Assembly (NCBI GenBank): GCA_945910005.1
Contig: OX246744.1
Location: forward strand, 38,858,200-38,922,199
Direction: 5' to 3'
Length of the DNA: 64,000 nucleotides
From: Isoperla grammatica
Lineage: Eukaryota; Arthropoda; Insecta; Plecoptera; Perlodidae
Shown piece by piece: positions 55,838 through 64,000 of the stretch (its first letter is position 1; each line of letters begins with the position of its first letter). The position numbers and the translations under genes were made by a program. The notes beneath the pieces were generated by a model. That model had not been told where the DNA came from. It ran no database searches and worked only from the letters and a program-made list of their open reading frames with translations.

Positions 55838-55920
55838 ACCAACAATGGCTTAGCTTGTGGGTTTATTCCAGCTTCCAAATTCCAATGCAGAAGGTGCAGG
55901 GTTTGATTCCCGGTTCACGT
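55838..55920 (+). repeat. tRNA-derived SINE head (A-box and B-box-like)
   Basis: CAATGGCTTAGCTTGTGGG resembles an A-box and GGGTTTGATTCCCGGTTCAC a B-box, at tRNA-like spacing. A full cloverleaf with a paired acceptor stem is not visible, so this is likely a SINE rather than a tRNA gene. Confidence 0.45.
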
Positions 55921-56084
55921 TAAATTTTTCTTTAAATTTCTTTAATTCGTATATTTTGTTCACATGTAGACGGTGACTTGGGAGCCGTCATAGGAACGAA
56001 GCCCATAATCAATTGTATTTATTTTATTTATGTTACAAGGTATTTACTAATCTATTTATTTATTTATTTATCTATCCAACTTTA

Positions 56085-56358
56085 TCGTGGTGGGCAGGTT
56101 TGTGTGCTTTGTTGATCCCGAGAGCTATCCCGGCGCAAGCATATAATTATGCTTCTGGTAGGGCCGCCCTTGCCGGACAAGTCGAGTAGGAGAAGTCAGA
56201 CAAATTGCAGTCCACATCCTCCTCTCTCTCGTTTCATCCCCTTTCCACTTTTACTCCCAGCCCTCCTACTTGCCCCTTTCCTCCAAACACCTTCATATTT
56301 CACCCACTCACCGTCTCGATCAGTCAAGTTGCAAAAATATGGCACGTAAAGTCCAAAT

Positions 56359-56392
<34 letters not shown>

Positions 56393-56405
56393 TAATTAAT
56401 TAACA
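56085..56405 (+). repeat. SINE/LINE-5'-like dispersed repeat with (CAAT)n tail, copy 2
   Basis: CGTGGTGGGCAGGTTTGTGT then GATCCCGAGAGCTAT, a pyrimidine-rich middle, a TTGCAAAAATATGGCACG motif and a (CAAT)n tail at about 56360-56400. The tail suggests retroposition. Confidence 0.65.
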
Positions 56406-56654
56406 AAATTGCACCCAAGGGATTACAAAAATATATTCAATATGATGATAATATTTGGGCTTTACGTCTCATATTTTTGCAATGTGGCTAATCGAGGCGA
56501 TAAGATATATATTCAACCTTGCGTCTGTAGTGCGTACGAAACCGAAAGTGCTGCAGTCCTACTTATTCGATGTGGTGTACCATATAGCATTCTCTGAGAT
56601 TCGAAAAAAAAAAAATAGGTTTTGCGTGCAATTGTAATACAGTGTGCCTGCCCA

Positions 56655-56965
56655 TGGACTGCTACCTTATCGCGGTGGGCAGGTTTGCGTGCTTTAATGA
56701 TTCCTAGAGCTATGCCGGCGGAAGCGTATGCTTCTGGTAGGGCCACCCTAGCCGGACTGGTCGAGGAGGAGAAGTCAGACGAAGTGCAGTCCACACCCCA
56801 ATCCCCTTTCCTCCCTTTTCCCCTATCCTCACGCTCCTTCCTACTTGCCCCTTTCCCCCAAACAGCCCCATATTTCATCTTCATATATCACCCACTCATT
56901 GTCTCGATTAGCCTCGTTGCAAAAATACGAGACGTTAAGCCCAAATATCAATCACTCTAATACAG
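56655..56965 (+). repeat. SINE/LINE-5'-like dispersed repeat, copy 3
   Basis: GGACTGCTACCTTATCGCGG, GGGCAGGTTTGCGTGC, and a 3' end GTTGCAAAAATACGAGACGT ending AAATATCAATCAC. Most complete 5' end of the family in this window. Confidence 0.65.
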
Positions 56966-57068
56966 AGTGGATCTTGTTGGTGAATGAAAATGAAAATGAA
57001 CTGAACAGAAAATATCTAACTGGACATGGAAATACCGGCCAGTAACAAGCTTTCTCGCTAGCTTCTTA

Positions 57069-57215
57069 GGTTGGAATTCATAGTCGGCCCCTACACCTAG
57101 GGGCGCCCATTGTTACCAAGGTAACAATTGTTTGCATGTTATTTCCCATAAACAAAACAAATCCATAGCAACAATGGGTGCCCCTAGGTGTAGGGGCCGA
57201 CTATGAATTCCAACC
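57069..57215. mobile_element. Harbinger-like MITE (147 bp) with long TIRs and TTA duplication
   Basis: Arms of about 45 bp beginning GGTTGGAATTCATAGTCGGC are mirrored almost perfectly at the right end (GCCGACTATGAATTCCAACC). TTA flanks both sides. GG-starting TIRs with a 3-bp TWA target fit PIF/Harbinger. No coding capacity. Confidence 0.8.
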
Positions 57216-57439
57216 TTAGTGTTTTCTTTCTTTTTTATAATATAATTATATTACTCAAGCAGTATTTTGTCAATAAACATTACATTAATAATAATTGTGT
57301 AAAGTTTCAACATCAACATAAGCACTTCCGTTTCTGGGGTATTTGAAATACACAAGTTCTTGAACGACGGTAAAGTAAGCACAAATTTAAATGTATAAGA
57401 TACATTTTATATTTAGTGCATAACGCGGTCGTGATGGCG

Positions 57440-57690
57440 TTCCTTATAAGCACTGTTGCAGGAACACTCCGGCTATATAATACCAATTATGGCAGAATGT
57501 ACTCGTTGGTAGTTGTAATGTGACCATGCTTCCCTTAATAATGTCAATGGAAAATAAATAGAGTGAATGGGATGGATGAATGAGACGTTGATTTTTGAGA
57601 GTGTATAAGTAGGTTGGATGTAAGAGAAGGCCCAACTGGCCTTAATCCCGCCTTCAATAAAGACCATTATCTATCTATCTATCTATTTTC
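57440..57690 (+). mobile_element. LINE-like 3' end with (TATC)n tail
   Basis: CCCGCCTTCAATAAAGACC followed by ATTATCTATCTATCTATC resembles the 3' end of a non-LTR retrotransposon: polyadenylation-like signal then simple-repeat tail. No reverse transcriptase frame upstream. Confidence 0.45.
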
Positions 57691-57699
57691 AGTTCCGTA

Positions 57700-58629
57700 T
57701 GGTCGTCTAGCGACATTTCGACAGTTAGCGTTACGATAAAATGGGTTGATAGGCTAACTAAACTAACTTCATGACGCAAGTGTGCCGTTTAAAAGGAAAG
57801 GAGTGAGTCTCGAATCGCACCGGACGTGCATATAAGGTGCAGTCAAGGTGGGCCCCTTATTGTGGTGACCGGTGTCCACTCTTGTGCATATGTTTGGTAT
57901 ATTCTTTATTCATCTCATATATCTTTCATCATCTTTCCTCTTCCAACTTTTACATTCTGCACATATTTTTCCTGGGTAACTTTGTGACCTGAACCGAAGC
58001 CGTCGCCTGAACGCCCACCAATCTCCCTCGGTATTCTCATATTCTGGTCTTACACAAATGATTTTATGCTTACGTCGCCCGCCTCCAAGCCCGTGGCCGC
58101 GATGCCCTGCTGGACCAGCTATACCCCCCCGGCGACGGCCGTCGTCGGCTGCGGTTCCAGTACCCTCAACATGCTGACTGACTATACTTGACCGGGGTTG
58201 CCGGGCCGCGGTGACCTCGACCGCGGGGGCCACCCTGACATCCGGCCACGGAGTGCGGGGTGCTGTGCTGACTGTTCGTGTGTTCGTGTGTCGTGCGCCC
58301 GACTTGGACATGTCCATCTGGACATGTGTTTATTTAAATTTATTTTTTTCGTTCTATTAATTTATATCTGGACATGTATTTGTGTTGGTTTTGCGTGAAT
58401 TTACCTGGACTTGTCTTTGGGATTATATCTTAATTTCCGTTTAGAGTTTTATTTGTATTTACTCTGTGTGTATGTATTCGTTTTTGTTTGCATTTGTCCT
58501 GTATCTGTTTGTATTCTGCCCTTGAATTAGTATCTGTATCTGTCTTTGTATTCGTCCTGTATTTGTGTATTAGGCTGCCGAGGGCCCTCTCGTCTCTGGG
58601 CGAGACAATCTCAATAAAATCAAATTCTA
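57700..58629 (+). mobile_element. Possible LINE 3' fragment, GC-rich
   Basis: Ends CGAGACAATCTCAATAAAAT followed by CAAATT, a typical non-LTR retrotransposon 3' end. A GC-rich block at 58060-58260 has open frames on both strands with no recognisable domain. Confidence 0.35.
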
Positions 58630-60280
58630 TACTCTCCCTCCCCCACCACCGCCAGCCAAGCACTTCCACGCCAAGCTTCGCTCTCGCTACATAGACAGGA
58701 GCAAATATATTATAATATTCCTTATGAGCTAGGACTCAAGGGTTCTCAAACTATGGGTCGCGACCCAGGCGGGGTACCGAGGAAGCAAAATAGGGTCAAC
58801 GCCGCTCACGACCAGGGGTCGAGAGGCGTCGTTTTTGGCGTTGTGAAAACTAAATACACGTAGTGATTTACATAATTAGGAATGTTTTTTTTAGAAATAT
58901 TTTTCTCTCACCCTTATGGTACGTACGTCCACGAGTTGCTAGAGTTATAGTGCAACGGTAAGTCCGATTGAAAACGGTTTTCAAATTCGTTACCTACACA
59001 CCATTGCCGATGTTATTTCAGTAAAATAAAATAATTTTAGTACGAAATGGTCGCGACGCCCACGACGCCTGGGGTCGAGCCGTCGTTTTTGGCGTAGCAA
59101 AAACTAAATACACATAGAATAGAATAGAATAGAATAGAATAGAATAGAATAGTTTTTATTTTTCTTCTTCTTCATAGTACATAGTACATCTTACATTCAT
59201 TACATCTTAGGTATACATCTAGATTTATTTATCTATAAAATAAAAAATATAAAAGGTAGAAAAGAAAAGAAAAGGAAAGAAGAGCTCGCTTAAGCAAACT
59301 TGTGTGCGAGCATAATACATAAATTAATTAATCAAATGTGAAGTTGCGGTCAAGACGGAAGATGAAGGATAGAAAATTTTACTTTGTGTGGTAGGCAAAA
59401 TAGGTAGGCTAGGCTAAGGTAGGTATTATGGTAGCAAATGAATGAATGAATTTACATTAGGTCCTTTATACAGTAAAAAGGCCATTCTAGAATAATATGA
59501 GATAAATAAGATATAATTATTGTATATTTATATTTATATTTATATTAGTATTAGTATATATATAGTATTAGTATACATAGTATTAGTATAGTATTAGTAT
59601 ATATATTTATATTTATATTAGTATATTTATATTCATAATAGTAATGTACTTGGGAATGGTTTTATTTGAAACATTTTGATCTCACCTTCTTGGTACGTAC
59701 GCTAATGAGCAGATAATGTACCCATTTTTAATAATTAATTGTATACAAATTATTGTTGCTAGGGAACAAATGAAAACATACCTGTAAATGTAACTGTACT
59801 TACTCCGTATGGTTTTGCAAAATCAGTCCAATCCGTGCGTCAAATCGGAAGATACAGCCGTGTGTTTTGGAATAATACTGTCATAAAAAGCCTGTCAACT
59901 TATTAGTTGCCTACCCCGACACTTTAGCCGTGTTTTAAACCATGCACAATGTAATTATTCTCGTCTGTAGAATTTACGTGCGTGTTAGAAATCGATCATA
60001 ACTCAACCAGCGATTCATCAGGAGTTAAACGGAAGGTTGCATTCGATTTGTAAAAGTAAGGGTTATTGTATCCGTACATACAACGAGAGCCAGCGCGACG
60101 CGTGCAGCCACACTGACTCCTAATTGGTCGACCATATTATGGGCGCTATCTCAATGAGTTTTAGAGCTGCATAGTTATTAGTTAAACTTGTTTCATTCGA
60201 TTTAGAATAAGGATTTCTAATTAGATAATAATGTGCACGCGTTTCAATGGGGTGAGCCGTGAGACTGAGGGAAATGTTAA
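58630..60280. repeat. Right arm of the large inverted repeat
   Basis: Reverse-complement counterpart of 55575-55730 and 53335-54450. Carries the hAT-type end at 58738 and two diverged copies of the GTCGTTTTTGGCGT...CTAAATACAC subrepeat (58825, 59080). It is interrupted by an (AGAAT)n tract at 59113-59152 and A/T-rich low-complexity sequence at 59155-59640. Confidence 0.75.
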
Positions 60281-61141
60281 GCGAATTGATAAACAAATAT
60301 GTATTCGATCACTTCTTGGCCAATTGTAGGTCGGGAGATCGGGAGCTGCACCTATGTGGAGGCCACCCCCCTCGTGACAGGGAAGATACTATGGGGTTGA
60401 CTTCGTTACAAGAAAGACCCCCCCTTATCTCCCTTCCCCCCGAATTATATTTATGACTCACAGTTACTGATTGGAAGCAGCGAGACCCAGTACCTGCTAT
60501 GCGATATATTTATTATTAATTTGTCTATGAAACACGGATGAAATATTTGAATGTGCCTTTTAGCGTCTACGTGTCGACTGAAGAGCTTGACGCTCGTAAT
60601 AAGACGATTAACCACCTAATACTCCAAACAAACAAAGTAATTTGGACATTTATATACTTAAATTTAGTTAAACTAAAAATTTGAAATCTATGCAACGAGC
60701 TGAACGAAAAATCCCCGTGTAATAAGGGCAAACCGTCTCAGCAAATAGCAGCACACGCAGAAGTCTCACTCTCAGACACTGAAAGAAGACTGTAGGCTAA
60801 GTAGCTTGATTAAGAAGTCACCGAATGAGGTTACACAACATCACACATTTTTTTTGGTTTTTTAATTACTCATTGATTTCATTGAAATGTCAAGCTTGAC
60901 CGTTTTTTAATATTGTTATTCAAAAGTAAATAATGAAGCCTCAGAGTGTAAGATCGTGAAGGGCTATAGCTATTTCATTGCCTTCAATAATAAAACAAAC
61001 ACATCAACAATAGAATGAAAACTGCACAAACACTCAGCCAATAATTAATTTGATATGTGTATTGTATTTGTGCACATTGCGTAATATTGGTATGACTATT
61101 GTGACTAAACGGATTTATACACTATTCTATTATCCATACCA
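60281..61141. other. No supported gene
   Basis: A/T-rich. A 66-codon frame at 60259-60456 shows no domain. Confidence 0.45.
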
Positions 61142-63733
61142 CCCAAGTAGCACGAAATGTTGGCCACTTATGGGCCATTAGTGGCAAACAGCTACAAATG
61201 CGATCCATAGAATGGCCCGCATGTGGGCCATAAGCACAAAACCAACAGATGGTGATATGCATTTGGGCCACTTGTTGGCCATAAGGACTAAATCGGCATG
61301 TTGGCTATGTGCATGTGGGCCACTAGCTAGCCACAAGCACACATACAGGTGATGGCAAAGTGTATGTGGGCCACTTGCGAGCCACAAGCACACATTCAGC
61401 TGATGGGAAAGTACATGTGGGCCACTTGTGTGCCACAAGCACACATTCAGCTGATGGGAAAGTACATGTGGGCCACTAGCTAGCCACAAGCACACATCCA
61501 GGTGATGGCAAAGTGTGTGTGGGCCACTTGCGAGCCACAAGCATACATTCAGCTGATGGGAAAGTACATGTGGGCCACTTGTGTGCCACAAGCACACATT
61601 CAGCTGATGCGAAAGTACATGTGGGCCACTAGCTAGCCACAAGCACACATCCAGGTGATGGCAAAGTGTGTGTGGGCCTTTGTGAGCCACAAGCACACAT
61701 TCAGCTGATGGGAAAGTACATGTGGGCCACTTGTGTGCCACAAGCACACATTCAGCTGATGGGAAAGTACATGTGGGTCACTTGCGAGCCACAAGAACAC
61801 ATTCAGCTGATGGGAAAGTACATGTGGGCCACTTGTGTGCCACAAGCATACATTCAGCTGATGGGAAAGTACATGTGGGCCACTTGTGAGCCACAAGCAC
61901 ACATACAGCTGGTGGCAAAGTGCATATGGGCCATTCGTCGGCCATAAACACAAATCCAGTAGACGGGCATTGACATGGTGCAATAAAATAAAAGCAAAAT
62001 GTATAAAAATGTGTATTATTCATCTGTCTTCTCACTCATATTGTCGCGCCCGCCCTCTACGGGCCTTGGGCGACGGTGAAGAGGACACTGGGGGGTAGGG
62101 ATGGACGGACAGGCCAGTGTGAGTTTGGGACGCGAGGGACGGACAGGCCAGTGTGAGTTTGGGACGCGAGCGCGTAGTGCACAGCTAATTCGTAGGTCTG
62201 CGATCTGCACCGTTAGTTAGTATTAGTAATAGTGTTGGTAATTGTCCGACTGCGCACTGTGTTCCTGTAACGTTGCGTGTGTTATTTAAGTTATATGTGT
62301 TAAGTGATCGGCGAACTGTTCCCGTGAAACTATAAGTTAAAGTCTAGTGTAAGTGATCGGTGAACTGTTCCCGCGTACTATAAGTTAAGTCTAGTGTTTT
62401 AGAATTGATTCCTCAATATTGATTTTTTGTGTTTTTAACCTTTTGTTTTGTTTAATGTTTATTCGTGTGTAATTTTTCTTTATGAAGTTTAATACGGGTA
62501 GTATTGGCTACAGAACTGGTATAACTGTTCCAGTGTGAAGTGTATTATTTAATATTTGCTCTTGAGTGTATACTTTTATTGAGTGAAATAAATAAAAATG
62601 AACAATAATATGCCGTTGACTTTTTGTGTTGTTAAATGTTTGTGTGTGAAGACTTATTTGTTTTCTTCGTTTTATGTTAGGTACCTTATAATGGTGTATT
62701 TACAAGATGCTATAGGTACCTACATTTCCCATACTCTCTAAATGTGATAGTGGTTGAAAAAGAGCCCAGTTCTAATGTCCAATATGAAAATAATGGTTTA
62801 CTTCCGTGTTCAAAGAAGAGAATTAAATCGCATTTACCTTCATTTTATATGCTAGAAAGTAGAGATTACGATGGCAATTTTTCATATATTAAGTGCATTC
62901 CCACTGAGGTACTAAGAAAATAATGGGATTATTTTGCATTTTATAATGCTTGGAAGTAACGGGGAAACGTTGAATTAATGAAATATTTTAAGAGGCTAAT
63001 AATGACCTATTCAATCACAATATCATTGATACAATGGGCACCTACCATGGTTTAAAAGTCGTTCCGGATGGTACATGTGGTAGGGGCCCAGGTTTTTAGC
63101 GCATGCCACCAAGCGACGTGGTTTCGTATCACGCATAAGGCATCGTTATTTTTTTGTAATTGTTCTATTTTCGACGTATCACAACTTATCATACCGAATA
63201 GCACGATTGCAATAATGGAGACTTAAAGCAACAAAGTATATATGATCATCAAAAGTTTAAAATTACCAAGTTCATGACGCTGGCGTAAAGCAACGGAAAA
63301 ACACAGCTAACACTAGGAAATACACGTTTTGAATAATGTTATTTGTTGGTGAGATAACTATTCGTAAAATGGCAAACTGCTGGATAACTTCACTTTTCTA
63401 GCGGAATTTGTATAAAAGACGCTTATGGTAAACGAATGGCCCAGTGTAGGTAGATAGGCATGTACAAATTACAGACCTTATGGCTAAGATACAGTGGGCC
63501 ACTCGTTTGCCACTGCGGTAAAACCTTCAGTATGTTTCCCCTCCAAAACTGCTGGATTTGCAACAGTCTGCCGCTTGTGGCCCATAAGCACCTGGCAGCT
63601 TGTGGCCAGCTTTTGGTAACTGTGCCAAAGCCAAAAGCGGGCCACGTGCGCAAAAACATCACATGGCCACAAGCTCAACTGATGGCTTTACAACAGTTTG
63701 CCATTCGATTGCCATTCGATTTTGCTACTTGGG
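61142..63733. mobile_element. 2.6-kb element with CCCAAGTAGCA inverted ends
   Basis: CCCAAGTAGCA at the left and TGCTACTTGGG at the right are exact inverted repeats. Both subterminal regions carry GGGCCA / TGGCCACAAGC motifs in mirror orientation. The left third is the 51-bp array below. No transposase seen; superfamily not assigned. Internal short duplications lie at 62103-62170 (34 bp x 2) and about 62302-62400 (two ~50-bp copies of GTGATCGGYGAACTGTTCCC). Confidence 0.55.
61255..61940. repeat. 51-bp tandem repeat inside the CCCAAGTAGCA element (~13 copies)
   Basis: Unit: TGGGCCACTTGTGTGCCACA, AGCACACATTCAGCTGATGG, GAAAGTACATG. 51 bases is 17 codons, so a minus frame stays open for 189 codons (LNVCLWHTSGPHVLSHQ cycle). 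Probably not a gene, since the array is internal to a TIR element and related TGGCCACAAGC motifs occur at its other end. Confidence 0.85.
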
Positions 63734-64000
63734 CATTTTATTATTTATTTAGTATTTAATAACTAAACAAAAAATTACTGCAAAGAACATCAATCAATGA
63801 GCATTGTTGAACGATATTTTGATACAAAGTTCCTCCACGCACCGAAACATACGGATGGACGTACGGCCAGCTGAACATTTTGCGCTCCAATCGACGTACA
63901 ATGCTTAACGGTAAGCTTCCCGTACTATGGTCTAAGCATCCACACACGTTAGTTATGGCGTTTTGCATTGGCTATACTGGACCGATTGATTGATATTTGG
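63734..64000. other. No feature seen
   Basis: A/T-rich single-copy sequence to the window edge. Confidence 0.4.

Noticed and set aside
57910..58317. 135-codon minus-strand gene
   Set aside because: GC-rich low-complexity frame inside LINE-like sequence, without a recognisable domain.
61178..61747. 189-codon minus frame with a 17-residue cycle
   Set aside because: By-product of a 51-bp tandem repeat inside a TIR element.

Overview
The window is eukaryotic nuclear DNA from an invertebrate animal. It has split genes with GT-AG introns, thrombospondin type 1 (TSP1) and laminin G (LamG) exons, many minisatellites, tRNA-derived and LINE-like fragments, and hAT-, Harbinger- and mariner-like non-autonomous transposons. 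I cannot name the species. The domain mix and the frequent TAGGCCTA motif fit a marine-type invertebrate, but that is inference. No rRNA gene, intact transposase, reverse transcriptase or second convincing protein gene was found.

The one supported gene lies on the minus strand at 10374-23932 and is open at both ends. I assembled eleven exons by hand. Every exon-exon phase agrees, giving 632 uninterrupted codons. From N to C terminus the protein reads: TSP1, a cysteine-rich linker module of about 70 residues, TSP1, TSP1 (split over two exons), TSP1, a first LamG domain (two exons), and a second LamG domain (two exons, running on beyond the window). This looks like a secreted or cell-surface adhesion or matrix protein.

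The most striking feature is that three exon-intron borders of this gene have become minisatellites. The 3' half of the second LamG exon plus the first 5 intron bases (its 5' splice site) is repeated about 92 times at 1-10373 (113-bp unit). The 3' part of a TSP1 exon plus its 5' splice site is repeated 9 times at 14309-15421 (121-bp unit). The 3' splice site plus the first 40 bases of another TSP1 exon is repeated about 70 times at 16689-20796 (64/53-bp units). In each case one intact, in-frame exon sits at one end of the array and the array fills the neighbouring intron. Most repeated copies carry an internal deletion relative to the exon. The gene therefore contains well over a hundred decoy splice sites.

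From 23.9 to 64 kb I see no supported gene. This part holds more minisatellites: a 65-bp array at 30.05-33.49 kb grown from the end of a mariner-like MITE, a 115-bp array at 36.06-37.47 kb, a 117-bp array at 38.54-40.31 kb, a G-rich 65-bp array at 43.73-47.95 kb open in all three plus frames, and 51-bp repeats at 61.25-61.94 kb. It also holds a long alternating purine-pyrimidine (GTGTGC)n tract, a (GT)42 tract, several TIR elements, SINE-like repeats and an inverted duplication around 57.1 kb. By my own count, tandem repeats make up roughly 43% of the window.
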